Source of the DNA: Limosilactobacillus reuteri | Lineage (GTDB): Bacteria > Bacillota > Bacilli > Lactobacillales > Lactobacillaceae | Length of the DNA stretch: 64,000 nucleotides | NCBI RefSeq assembly: GCF_013694365.1 | Contig: NZ_CP059275.1 | Span: forward strand, 310,001 to 374,000 | Direction of reading: 5' to 3' | Shown here: in pieces, positions 48,445 to 57,687 of the stretch | Layout of the letters: each line of letters starts with the position of its first letter | Numbering within the stretch: position 1 is the first letter of the stretch | The notes under the pieces: generated by a model | Database searches by the model: none | Told to the model about the DNA's origin: nothing | Seen by the model: only the letters and a program-made list of their open reading frames with translations | Position numbers and translations under genes: made by a program

Positions 48445-50217
48445 ATGTACTATTCAAACGGAAATTATGAAGCATTTGCTCGTCCCCGTAAGCCGGCGGG
48501 AGTGGATAAAAAACATGCTTACATTGTTGGCGCTGGTTTAGCAGGTCTTTCTGCGGCTGTCTTCCTAATTCGTGACGCCCAAATGCCAGGCGAAAACATC
48601 CATATTTTTGAAGAGTTACCAATCGCTGGTGGTTCCTTAGATGGTCAAGATCGCCCCGATGTTGGCTTTGTCACTCGTGGTGGCCGTGAGATGGAAAACC
48701 ACTTTGAATGTATGTGGGATATGTATCGTTCAATTCCATCCTTGGAAATCCCTGGTGCATCTTATCTTGATGAATATTATTGGCTAGATAAGGATGATCC
48801 AAATAGTTCAAATTGTCGCTTAACTTATAAACGGGGCAATGAGGTTCCAACTGACGGCAAGTATCTTCTTGGAAAGTCAACTAAGGAATTAATGAAACTG
48901 ATTCTTACACCTGAAGACCAGCTTGGGGACTTAACAATTGGGGATTACTTCTCTGAGGACTTCTTCAAGAGTAACTTTTGGATTTACTGGTCAACCATGT
49001 TTGCTTTTGAGAAATGGCATTCGCTAGCAGAAATGCGGCGATACGCAATGCGATTTATCCACCACATTGACGGTTTGCCTGACTTTACTGCTCTTAAATT
49101 CAATAAGTACAACCAGTATGAATCAATGACCAAACCATTGCTTGCATACCTTAAAGATCATGGTGTTAAGTTTGAATATGATACACAGGTTCAAAACGTC
49201 CTAGTTGATACCAAGAATGGTGAAAAGCACGCTAAAAAGATTATTCTTAAGCAAGGCGGCGAAGATAAAACGATCAACTTAACTGACGATGATCTGGTAT
49301 TTGTTACTAATGGTTCAATCACGGAAAGCTCAAATTATGGGAGTCATCACCAGGTAGCACAACCAACCCGTGCCCTTGGCGGCAGCTGGAAATTATGGGA
49401 GAACCTTGCTAAACAATCGCCATCATTTGGTCACCCGGATGTCTTTTGTAAAAACATTCCTAACCGTAGTTGGTTCATTTCTGCAACTGCGACCGTCAAG
49501 AATCCACAAATTGAACCGTATATTGAACGACTAACTAAGCGTGACCTTCATGATGGAAAGGTAAACACTGGTGGAATTATCACCGTCACTGATTCTAATT
49601 GGATGATGAGTTGGACCATCCACCGGCAACCTCATTTTAAGAGTCAAAAGCCAAATGAAACCATTGTGTGGATTTATGGTCTCTATTCTGATACAGAAGG
49701 TAATTACATCAAGAAACGAATTGTTGACTGTACTGGGGAAGAAATTACTAAAGAATGGCTCTACCATCTCGGTGTTCCAGAAGCTTTAATTGACGATTTA
49801 GCAAAAGAAGAGTCGGTTAATACCGTCCCTGTTTATATGCCATTCGTTACTAGCTACTTTATGCCACGGGTAAAAGGCGATCGTCCGAATGTTGTTCCTG
49901 AGGGGTCAGCTAACTTGGCCTTCATTGGTAACTTTGCCGAATCGCCAACTCGGGATACCGTCTTTACAACTGAATATTCAGTCCGGACGGCAATGGAAGC
50001 TGTTTATAGTCTCCTCAATGTTGATCGCGGGGTACCAGAAGTCTTTAATTCAGTCTATGATATTCGCGAATTAATACGGGCAATGTATTATATGAACGAT
50101 AAAAAGCCGCTTGAAGAAATGGATTTGCCAATTCCAAAGATTGTTGAGAAACCACTGCTCAAGAAAATTAAGAAGAATTGGATTGGCGAATTAATGGAAG
50201 AACAGCATTTACTTTAA
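48445..50217 (+). CDS. ohyA: oleate hydratase
   Basis: A 590-residue FAD protein of the 67-kDa myosin-cross-reactive-antigen family. It adds water to oleic and linoleic acid to give 10-hydroxy fatty acids, important for fatty-acid detoxification in gut lactobacilli. The FAD motif is IVGAGLAGLSAAVFLI (about residues 28-43), followed by the family blocks RGGREMENHFECMWD (about 76-90) and FIGNFAESPTRDTVFTTEYS. Length is normal. Confidence 0.93.
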   Translation: MYYSNGNYEAFARPRKPAGVDKKHAYIVGAGLAGLSAAVFLIRDAQMPGENIHIFEELPIAGGSLDGQDRPDVGFVTRGGREMENHFECMWDMYRSIPSLEIPGASYLDEYYWLDKDDPNSSNCRLTYKRGNEVPTDGKYLLGKSTKELMKLILTPEDQLGDLTIGDYFSEDFFKSNFWIYWSTMFAFEKWHSLAEMRRYAMRFIHHIDGLPDFTALKFNKYNQYESMTKPLLAYLKDHGVKFEYDTQVQNVLVDTKNGEKHAKKIILKQGGEDKTINLTDDDLVFVTNGSITESSNYGSHHQVAQPTRALGGSWKLWENLAKQSPSFGHPDVFCKNIPNRSWFISATATVKNPQIEPYIERLTKRDLHDGKVNTGGIITVTDSNWMMSWTIHRQPHFKSQKPNETIVWIYGLYSDTEGNYIKKRIVDCTGEEITKEWLYHLGVPEALIDDLAKEESVNTVPVYMPFVTSYFMPRVKGDRPNVVPEGSANLAFIGNFAESPTRDTVFTTEYSVRTAMEAVYSLLNVDRGVPEVFNSVYDIRELIRAMYYMNDKKPLEEMDLPIPKIVEKPLLKKIKKNWIGELMEEQHLL

Positions 50218-50979
50218 ATGACCAATGAAACGATTAAGCACCAATTAAACCATCGTACAATTCGGGCCTTTAAGCCCACAAACCTTTCAGCAGAACAATT
50301 GAATACTCTTTACTCTTTTGCTAGTCATACGCCAACCAGTATGTTTATGCAGCAGATGTCAATTATGCACATTACTGATCCAGATAAACGGGCCGCAATC
50401 AGAGAAATTAGTAAGCAACCGTATGTCGGCGCAAACGGTGACCTGTTCATTTTGTTAGTTGATCTTTATCGTAACCAACAAATACGACAGCAAAAGGGCA
50501 AGGATGATGGCCGTTTACATACCGCTGATATTTTCTTCCAAGGCCTTGATGATGCAATCATGGCTGCCCAAAACATGATTACTGCTGCCGAGAGTATGGG
50601 TCTTGGCGTCGTTCCCCTTGGTTCAATCAAAAATGATCCGCAAAAAATCATCGAAGTCCTTAATCTCCCTAAAATGACCTTCCCAGTTTTAGGCTTACAA
50701 ATCGGTATACCTGACCAAGAACCTCAACTAAAGCCCCGCCTGCCATTAAAATTTATCGCATTTGATAATGACTATCCAAAAGAGATCAAGCTCAGTGACC
50801 TAAGCGATTATGATCAAGAAGTTACTACCTACTATGACCTTCGTGATGCCAACCGACGAATTGATTCCTTCACCAACCAGATTGCGGGGGCTAAACTCGA
50901 TCGCCACTATACCAAGCGCGATGAAATTATGAAGGTGTTACACCGACAAGGTCTTTGCACTGATGAAGGAATTGATTAG
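50218..50979 (+). CDS. NfrA-type nitroreductase (FMN reductase)
   Basis: A 253-residue nitroreductase-fold enzyme. The FMN contact segment at the N-terminus is HRTIRAFKP (about residues 12-20), and the later glycine-rich loop AAESMGLGVVPLGSI (about 122-136) is typical of NADPH-dependent FMN reductases of the NfrA/Frp group. Likely substrates are flavins, nitro compounds and disulfides. Confidence 0.88.
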   Translation: MTNETIKHQLNHRTIRAFKPTNLSAEQLNTLYSFASHTPTSMFMQQMSIMHITDPDKRAAIREISKQPYVGANGDLFILLVDLYRNQQIRQQKGKDDGRLHTADIFFQGLDDAIMAAQNMITAAESMGLGVVPLGSIKNDPQKIIEVLNLPKMTFPVLGLQIGIPDQEPQLKPRLPLKFIAFDNDYPKEIKLSDLSDYDQEVTTYYDLRDANRRIDSFTNQIAGAKLDRHYTKRDEIMKVLHRQGLCTDEGID

Positions 50980-52119
50980 ATGAAACGACCAGTATATATT
51001 TGGCTCCTTACGCTCATTGTTGCGGTTATTTATATTGCAACGCTCGCGTTTGTAAGAATAAAGAATCCTGAACATATTCAGTATGAAGATTATCGGCGGT
51101 GGCAGGCAGCGTATTTAGTCCGCAAAAATAGTAAGCAAACGTTTGTTAATACCAGCAACGATCAAAAGCATCCTGTTGCATTATCGGAAGGACAAGGCTA
51201 CGGGCTGCAAGTAGTATCTCGCGCTGCTGAAAAGGGCTGGGCAAGTGAAAATGACTTTGATAAGTTACTTAACTATTACCTTGCACATCGCGATTATGTT
51301 GGAAAACACCATGACCAGCTAACTTACTTAATGTCCTGGCGTCAGTCTTATAATAAAGAAGGTCAATGGGTTGATGATCATAATAGTGCGACTGATGGTG
51401 ATCTTTACATTGCTGCGGCTCTTCACCGGGCTGCAAAAGTTTGGCCACAAAAAGCACCTTATTATCATAAGCTAGAGCAACAGATTGCCACTGATATCAT
51501 GAAATATGAATATAACCCAACCACGCACATGTTAACAGTGGGTGATTGGGTTACGAAGGATTCTAAGTTTTATTATTTATTGCGAACTTCAGATGTAATG
51601 CCGACAGTTTTTGATCATTTATACGATTGTACTCACGATTCAAGGTGGCAGATGATCAAAAATAATATGCTTGACCGTCTGACTGCATTAAGTAAACAGC
51701 ACCGAACAGGACTAGTACCTGACTTTGCCTGGGCTCGACCAGGGAGTACCAAGCCAGTGGGGCCGAATACGGTTGCCGGAAAATATGATGGAGACTATAG
51801 TGCGAATGCTTGTCGGGTTCCAATGATGTTGGCAAAAAGCAATGATCCACGGGCTCAGAAAGTCTTAAATAAAATGATGAGGTTCTTCAGTGAACAGTAT
51901 TATATTACGGCTGGCTATTCATTAAACGGTCACCGATTGGTTAAATATCAATCAAATAGTTTCAGTGCGCCGATTTTTTATGCGGTTAGCTGCAATCGTA
52001 ATGAAGGGTATGATAATCTGTTTGCTAGCCAGAAACATATCTTCAGTAAACCCTTAACAGAGAAAAATTATTATGATGCGACCTTAACGACATTAGCTGC
52101 TCTTGAGGGGATGAACTAA
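50980..52119 (+). CDS. glycoside hydrolase family 8 (BcsZ/PssZ-like)
   Basis: A 379-residue GH8 enzyme anchored by an N-terminal membrane segment (about residues 5-25). The proton donor is the glutamate in ALSEGQGYG (about 67-75), and the second catalytic acid lies in SATDGDLYIA (about 137-146). Enzymes of this type trim beta-glucan-like polymers made by GT2 synthases (BcsZ for cellulose, PssZ for the Listeria exopolysaccharide). It lies next to such a synthase. Confidence 0.88.
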   Translation: MKRPVYIWLLTLIVAVIYIATLAFVRIKNPEHIQYEDYRRWQAAYLVRKNSKQTFVNTSNDQKHPVALSEGQGYGLQVVSRAAEKGWASENDFDKLLNYYLAHRDYVGKHHDQLTYLMSWRQSYNKEGQWVDDHNSATDGDLYIAAALHRAAKVWPQKAPYYHKLEQQIATDIMKYEYNPTTHMLTVGDWVTKDSKFYYLLRTSDVMPTVFDHLYDCTHDSRWQMIKNNMLDRLTALSKQHRTGLVPDFAWARPGSTKPVGPNTVAGKYDGDYSANACRVPMMLAKSNDPRAQKVLNKMMRFFSEQYYITAGYSLNGHRLVKYQSNSFSAPIFYAVSCNRNEGYDNLFASQKHIFSKPLTEKNYYDATLTTLAALEGMN

Positions 52120-53433
52120 ATGACCGAGTTTGTAATGATTGTGACCCTGATCTCAATTTGGAGTTCGCTATTAATGTCATCTATTACATTAGGTGGGGCA
52201 GTTCACTTTTGGCTTGAACATAGTAGAAAAATTGTGGATATTATCCCATTAAAACGATATCCATTAATTACGATTGTTGTTCCCGCTCATAACGAAGCAG
52301 TAGTTATTGCGCAGACGACCCAAGCAATCCTTGAATTAAACTATCCAGCAGATAAGGTCGAATTATTAATCTTTGCGGATAATTGCAATGATCAAACTGC
52401 TCAACGGGCCCGAACAGTGTTACAGCTTCCAAAATATAAATATGAGAAAAGAAAAGCAAAGGTGATAGAACGTCATGGTAGCGGAGGGAAGGCCGGTGTC
52501 TTAAACGATGCCCTTAAAATGGCTCATGGTGAATATATTGGTGTTTACGATGCCGATGCAATGCCGGAAAAAAACGCCCTCTATTTCTTAGTACGAAAAA
52601 TCCTCGAAAATCCAACACGGTACGTTGCAGCATTTGGCCGGAATAAGACACGCAATGCCGAACAAAACTTTTTAACGAAGTGCATTAATCAAGAAATTGT
52701 TGTTACCCAACGGATCCAGCACTGTGCAATTTGGCATTTATTTAAGATTGGCCGGATTCCAGGAACTAACTTTATCATTCAAAGTAAATATGTCCGTTCA
52801 ATCGGGGGCTGGGCAAATGGAGCCTTAACAGAAGATACTGATATTTCATTTAAGATTATGCAAAGTGGAAAACTAATCGCGTTAGCTTATAATTCGGAAG
52901 CTTTTCAACAGGAACCAGAACGTCTGCATGATTATTATTATCAGCGTCTACGGTGGGCAAAGGGAAACTACCAAGTTGTCCTTAAAAATTTTAAGTATCT
53001 CTTTAGAAAGAGCAATTGGCGAGTAAAGTTAGAAACATTTTATTATTCCTGTACTTTTTTCTGGTTTAATGCAGCAATCGTCCTTTCTGATGCAATCTTT
53101 TTAGCGAACGTAGGTTTTTGGATTGTTCATCTTTTCAATCCACAGGTAATGATTCCCTTTACATTCGGGGAAAGTAACATCCTAATCGCCCAACTTTTGC
53201 TTTTTAATTGGTTATTAATGATAATCTTGTATATTTTACAAATTACAACAGCAGCAGCTACGCAATTTGGGCAAGCGACGAATAAGCAAATCTGGTTAGC
53301 GCTTGCTTCATACTTTACCTATTCGCAATTATTTATAATTGTTTCGATTCATGCGGTAATCTCAGTTGCACTTGATCGACTATTACGGCGTGACGGGACA
53401 AAATGGGTAAAGACTAAGCGGTTTGCTGACTAA
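52120..53433 (+). CDS. processive family-2 glycosyltransferase (polysaccharide synthase)
   Basis: A 437-residue membrane GT2 enzyme of the BcsA/NodC/IcaA kind. Catalytic motifs are DAD (Asp144, Asp146), TED (237-239) and QRLRW (275-279). Membrane segments are at about 4-28 and several after residue 310. It has no PilZ domain, so any nucleotide signal must act through a partner. The first four bases ATGA also end the small gene at 53434-53580 behind AAAGGA, so natively the small gene precedes and overlaps it. Confidence 0.9.
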   Translation: MTEFVMIVTLISIWSSLLMSSITLGGAVHFWLEHSRKIVDIIPLKRYPLITIVVPAHNEAVVIAQTTQAILELNYPADKVELLIFADNCNDQTAQRARTVLQLPKYKYEKRKAKVIERHGSGGKAGVLNDALKMAHGEYIGVYDADAMPEKNALYFLVRKILENPTRYVAAFGRNKTRNAEQNFLTKCINQEIVVTQRIQHCAIWHLFKIGRIPGTNFIIQSKYVRSIGGWANGALTEDTDISFKIMQSGKLIALAYNSEAFQQEPERLHDYYYQRLRWAKGNYQVVLKNFKYLFRKSNWRVKLETFYYSCTFFWFNAAIVLSDAIFLANVGFWIVHLFNPQVMIPFTFGESNILIAQLLLFNWLLMIILYILQITTAAATQFGQATNKQIWLALASYFTYSQLFIIVSIHAVISVALDRLLRRDGTKWVKTKRFAD

Positions 53434-53580
53434 ATGGTAAGGATTTTCTTTTGGTTAGCGCTCGTGATTACCCTGATCTTTTTTGTTCAGGCATTAATAT
53501 TTGCGGTTCTTCAGTGGGTGATTTATTTTCGCGTTGAACAGACAACACTAAATGTAAAAAGGGAAAGGAAAAAGCAATGA
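53434..53580 (+). CDS. tiny single-span membrane protein of the polysaccharide operon
   Basis: A 48-codon gene (ATG 53434 to TGA 53578-53580) with one long hydrophobic segment (about residues 5-33) and a basic tail VKRERKKQ. Natively it lies between the degenerate GGDEF protein and the GT2 synthase: its tail overlaps the GT2 start by ATGA, and AGAGGGG stands in front of its own start in the tail of the GGDEF gene (54427-54433). It may be an accessory subunit of the synthase. No family is recognised. Confidence 0.7.
   Translation: MVRIFFWLALVITLIFFVQALIFAVLQWVIYFRVEQTTLNVKRERKKQ
53564..53569 (+). promoter_or_regulatory. ribosome binding site of the GT2 gene, inside the small membrane gene
   Basis: AAAGGA, 7 nt before the ATG at 53577 that natively starts the glycosyltransferase gene (four-base ATGA overlap). 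Confidence 0.65.
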
Positions 53581-54444
53581 ATGATTCGGCGACATGTTGT
53601 AGAATCGGGGCTTATTGCGCTTTGTGTAATATTGACTGCAATTGTGTTAATGATGTGGTGGGCATCCCAATACGCCCATTTTATTACGACGGCCATGATG
53701 ATTATGATCATTTTGGGCTTAATGGTAGGGAGCTTAGTACCAAATATTATTTTAACCTGGCTTGCAATCGGCCTAACAACGATTGGTAGTGCCATTTTAT
53801 TGCTAGGTTATGTGGTAATGGATAATTCGATCAAAATAATGCTACTGTTTGCCTTTCCAATTACCGCAAGTTTAGCTTACTTTAGTCGTTATATTATTGG
53901 AGAATGGGGATGGCTTGACCGTAATCGCGCAGAGATAGAAAGCTATGCGACCCACTATAATCAAATAGTAAAACTTCAGACGGCCTATAATGCTAATAAG
54001 ATTTATAAAAAGGAACTTCAATTCATTATTAAAGAACAAATTGCTGATTTGTGGATTGATGTTACAGCGATTCACTGGGTTCATAATCACCAAATACGGC
54101 AATTTCATCATAATGATTACAACTATGCTCTTCAGAAAATTGCGAAAGTCTTAAAACGGCGACGATTACCATCTGAAGCCTTGTACTATTTAGAAGATGG
54201 TACTTTTTTAATTTTGTCATATCATTTACCAGATATTATATTTGCTTATCAGAACCAAAGCACGCGTGCAGGACTTGATGAATTACAAATTAATAGTTCA
54301 AAACCTCAGTTTAAATGGGGACATTTGAAGGTTGATGATATCAATGCGACTTCATTTAAGAATCTGGAAAGTGTAATGCGTCATATTGAAAGAGATATGG
54401 AAACAGACCTTGTCGTTGAGTACCTAAGAGGGGTTCAGAGATAA
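53581..54444 (+). CDS. membrane protein with degenerate GGDEF domain
   Basis: A 287-residue protein with about four membrane helices (residues 10-105) and a cytoplasmic domain of the GGDEF fold (about 130-285). The place of the GGDEF signature reads EDGTFL (205-210), so it cannot make cyclic di-GMP. The layout equals PssE of the Listeria pss exopolysaccharide operon, a degenerate GGDEF receptor that switches on the GT2 synthase. Natively it is the first of the surviving operon genes: this gene, small membrane gene, GT2, GH8. Confidence 0.75.
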   Translation: MIRRHVVESGLIALCVILTAIVLMMWWASQYAHFITTAMMIMIILGLMVGSLVPNIILTWLAIGLTTIGSAILLLGYVVMDNSIKIMLLFAFPITASLAYFSRYIIGEWGWLDRNRAEIESYATHYNQIVKLQTAYNANKIYKKELQFIIKEQIADLWIDVTAIHWVHNHQIRQFHHNDYNYALQKIAKVLKRRRLPSEALYYLEDGTFLILSYHLPDIIFAYQNQSTRAGLDELQINSSKPQFKWGHLKVDDINATSFKNLESVMRHIERDMETDLVVEYLRGVQR

Positions 54445-55149
54445 ATGGGAGCAATTTTTGACGATGAATTAAAACGGCTGCGGAGCCACTTCATGGAAAT
54501 GGGAATTGACGCTAGTGAGCAGATCTATCAAGCAACAAAGGCATTTACGGATCATGATGCGGACTTAGCAGATAAGGTTTTAACAACTGATACAAAGATT
54601 AACGATGAAGAAATTCATTTGGAAAAACAGGCGTTGAAGCTAATGGCATTGCAAAACCCGGTTGCAACCGACTTTCGGAAAATTATCAGTATCTTAAAAG
54701 CTAGTACTGATATCGAAAGATTAGGAGACTATTCCACCCATATTGCCCGCGCTGCGATTACCTTAAGTAAATTTGAACATCATGAAGACATCGAACAGCC
54801 AATTGAACAGATGATGATGATTGTTCGCAAAATGCTTGAACGAATCCTTGATGCTTATGTCTATACTGATGAGCAGGTTGCCTATGAGGTTGCTAACGAG
54901 GACTTGAAAGTTGATTTACTTTATGTGAAATTACAAAAAGAAATCATGAAAGCACTGGTTAAAGGTGGCGAAGATGTAAAAGCCTATGAAAGTTATTTGG
55001 CCGTTATCCGGAATTTAGAACGCGCTGGCGACCATATTGTTAACTTAGCAGAATGGATTATTTACAGTGGATCGGGGAAACTGGTCGAATTGAATCCAGG
55101 AAAGGCTGACCCAACGTTAGTCCGTCGGAAATTAACTGGAAATCAGTAA
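54445..55149 (+). CDS. phoU: PhoU phosphate regulatory protein
   Basis: A 234-residue PhoU made of two similar three-helix bundles, each with metal-binding E/DxxxD motifs (DIERLGDYSTHIA near residue 93 and NLERAGDHIVNLAEW near 193). It links the Pst transporter to phosphate signalling and prevents excessive uptake. In the usual order it closes the pst operon; here it comes first because the cluster order is reversed. Confidence 0.94.
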   Translation: MGAIFDDELKRLRSHFMEMGIDASEQIYQATKAFTDHDADLADKVLTTDTKINDEEIHLEKQALKLMALQNPVATDFRKIISILKASTDIERLGDYSTHIARAAITLSKFEHHEDIEQPIEQMMMIVRKMLERILDAYVYTDEQVAYEVANEDLKVDLLYVKLQKEIMKALVKGGEDVKAYESYLAVIRNLERAGDHIVNLAEWIIYSGSGKLVELNPGKADPTLVRRKLTGNQ

Positions 55150-55905
55150 ATGGAAAATTCAGTTGCTCTTGAAGTGAAAAATTTACAAGTATTATATGGT
55201 GACAAACACGTTGTTCATGATGTTTCAATGAAATTTCCGGCCAATAAGATTACGGCAATGATTGGGGCTTCTGGTTCAGGAAAGTCAACATTGTTACGAA
55301 GTCTTAACCGGATGAACGATGACTTAGCAACGGTCAAAGGTGAAATTAATTTTCATGACTTGAATATTAACCAGCCTAAAGTTAATGTTTACCGGATTCG
55401 TCAACAAATTGGCATGGTCTTCCAGCAACCAACACCGTTCCCCTTATCAATCTATGAGAATGTTATTTATGGATTACGGCTTGCCAGAGTAAAGGACCGG
55501 CAAATTCTTGATCAACGAGTAGAGGAGAGTTTGCGTCAGGCCGCTTTGTGGGAAGAAGTCAAAGATCACTTAAAAGAAAGTGCGCTCGCCTTATCAGGAG
55601 GGCAGCAACAACGACTTTGTATCGCGCGGACGCTGGCAGTTCAGCCAGAAATTATCTTAATGGATGAACCGACAAGTGCCCTCGACCCGGTTTCGACTTC
55701 GCAAATTGAAGATACTCTTGTACAATTAAAAGAGAAATTTACAATTATTATGGTTACCCATAATATGCAGCAAGCATCACGTTCAGCAGACTGGACAGCT
55801 TTTATGCACCAAGGAAAATTAATTGAATTTAACCAGACGGCAGATACTTTTATGAATCCTCAACAACAACAAACGGCGGATTACCTTAGTGGAAAATTTG
55901 GTTAG
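55150..55905 (+). CDS. pstB: PstB, phosphate ABC transporter ATPase
   Basis: A 251-residue ATPase of the high-affinity phosphate importer. Walker A is GASGSGKST (about residues 39-47), the Q-loop FQQPTPFP (about 94-101), the signature LSGGQQQR (about 148-155), and Walker B LMDEPTSALD (about 171-180). Full length, cytoplasmic. Confidence 0.96.
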   Translation: MENSVALEVKNLQVLYGDKHVVHDVSMKFPANKITAMIGASGSGKSTLLRSLNRMNDDLATVKGEINFHDLNINQPKVNVYRIRQQIGMVFQQPTPFPLSIYENVIYGLRLARVKDRQILDQRVEESLRQAALWEEVKDHLKESALALSGGQQQRLCIARTLAVQPEIILMDEPTSALDPVSTSQIEDTLVQLKEKFTIIMVTHNMQQASRSADWTAFMHQGKLIEFNQTADTFMNPQQQQTADYLSGKFG

Positions 55906-56787
55906 ATGCGTCCAGAAAAAGTAGATCGGTTGGCAACCGTGATTATTTTAACTTTAACCGGTTTAGTAGGGTTAGTTTTATTTGCCTTGTTAGCGTACCT
56001 ATTACTATCAGGAATTCCCCATATTTCTTGGCATTTCTTAACGTCAAGCGCTGAATCATTTAGAAGTGGTGGGGGAATTCGTGATCAATTATTTAATTCT
56101 CTTTACCTGGTTGTTTTAACATTAATCGTTTCGATTCCTTTAGCATTGTGTGCTGCCATTTACTTAAGTGAGTATGCACCAGATAATCGGTGGACAAACT
56201 TATTACGCTTGGCGATTGAAGTTTTGAGTTCATTGCCATCAGTAGTAGTGGGATTATTTGGTTACTTAGTCTTTGTTTTGCAATGGGGGTTAGACTTCTC
56301 CTTACTTGCGGGGGCACTAGCATTAACAATTTTGAACTTGCCGATTTTAACGCGGGCATGTGAAGACGCCCTTTGCCAAGTTCCTTATCTTCAACGTCAG
56401 GCCGGATTGGGATTAGGAATGTCAAAGTGGCGAGTAACAACTAAAATTGTTTTACCGGCTGCTTTACCGGGAATTATTACTGGAGCGATCCTAAGTGCTG
56501 GCCGTATCTTTGGGGAAGCTGCTGCCTTAATCTACACGGCCGGGCAGAGTTCACCGGCAATTAGCTATACCGATTGGAATCCATTTAGTCCTACCAGTTT
56601 CTTAAATCCATTACGACCAGCCGAAACTTTAGCTGTCCATATCTGGAAAGTTAACAGTGAGGGATTGGTTCCAGATGCCCGTGCTGTTTCAAATGGTTCA
56701 GCAGCGGTTTTGATTCTAACAATTTTAATCTTTAACCTATTAGCTAGATATATTGGTTATTTAATTAAGCAACGACTTGCAAAGTGA
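55906..56787 (+). CDS. pstA: PstA, phosphate ABC transporter permease
   Basis: A 293-residue permease with six membrane helices and the EAA loop around AGLGLGMSKWRVTTKIVLP (about residues 166-184). It pairs with PstC. A good ribosome site AAAGGGG (57673-57679) lies in the tail of pstC, natively its upstream neighbour. Confidence 0.95.
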   Translation: MRPEKVDRLATVIILTLTGLVGLVLFALLAYLLLSGIPHISWHFLTSSAESFRSGGGIRDQLFNSLYLVVLTLIVSIPLALCAAIYLSEYAPDNRWTNLLRLAIEVLSSLPSVVVGLFGYLVFVLQWGLDFSLLAGALALTILNLPILTRACEDALCQVPYLQRQAGLGLGMSKWRVTTKIVLPAALPGIITGAILSAGRIFGEAAALIYTAGQSSPAISYTDWNPFSPTSFLNPLRPAETLAVHIWKVNSEGLVPDARAVSNGSAAVLILTILIFNLLARYIGYLIKQRLAK

Positions 56788-57687
56788 ATGGAAGACTTAC
56801 GACAACGTTTGACACAGCCCTCGGTTGAAAGTAAGCAGGAAGCCTCAGGGAAAGTAATTAGTTATCTTGCAATTACTTTAATTGGGGGACTAGTGGCAAC
56901 GATCTTAATCTTTTTAACTTGGAAAGGAATTGCCCTCTTTACTGGCAATCACTATTCATTGTGGGATTTTCTAAGTGGAATTAAATGGCGGCCAAGTGAT
57001 CATGTATTCGGGGCCTTACCGATGATCGCCACTTCTTTTAGCGTTACTCTTTTGTCAGGAGTAATTGCTTTGCCGCTTGCCTTAGTAGTAGCTATTGCAA
57101 TCACAGAGATTTTGCCATCAACCGCATATAAGTTTCTTCAACCGACCATTGAATTATTAGTCGGAATTCCATCCGTCGTATATGGCTATGTCGGTTTAAC
57201 AGTAATCGTTCCCTTCTTACGTCGCTTTTTCGGCGGCACTGGCTTTGGGATTCTCGCTGCTACTTGTGTATTGTTTTTGATGATTTTACCAACAATGACC
57301 TCGATGACAATTGATAGTTTTAGGGCAGTTCCTAAACAATATCGCAATGCGTCTGCAGGGCTGGGGGCAACTCGCTGGCAGACGATTTCGCGGGTGATTA
57401 TTCCGAGTGCTAAAAGCGGGATTTTAACGGCAATGGTATTCGGGATGGCCCGGGCATTTGGTGAGGCCTTAGCAGTCCAAATGGTAATTGGAAACACGAC
57501 GGTAATGCCAACGGGATTGATGCATTCAGCGGCCACCTTGACTAGTGTTTTGACTACCGGAATTGGAAACACAGTCATGGGGACGATCTCAAACAATGCA
57601 CTCTGGTCCTTAGCTTTAATTCTATTAGTAATGTCCTTGGCCTTCAATCTTTTAATGCGGCTCGTTAGCCGGAAAGGGGTAAAATAA
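56788..57687 (+). CDS. pstC: PstC, phosphate ABC transporter permease
   Basis: A 299-residue permease with six membrane helices and the EAA loop ASAGLGATRWQTISRVIIP (about residues 188-206). The 3' end holds AAAGGGG close to the stop codon, fit for starting pstA in the native order pstS-pstC-pstA-pstB-phoU. Confidence 0.95.
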   Translation: MEDLRQRLTQPSVESKQEASGKVISYLAITLIGGLVATILIFLTWKGIALFTGNHYSLWDFLSGIKWRPSDHVFGALPMIATSFSVTLLSGVIALPLALVVAIAITEILPSTAYKFLQPTIELLVGIPSVVYGYVGLTVIVPFLRRFFGGTGFGILAATCVLFLMILPTMTSMTIDSFRAVPKQYRNASAGLGATRWQTISRVIIPSAKSGILTAMVFGMARAFGEALAVQMVIGNTTVMPTGLMHSAATLTSVLTTGIGNTVMGTISNNALWSLALILLVMSLAFNLLMRLVSRKGVK

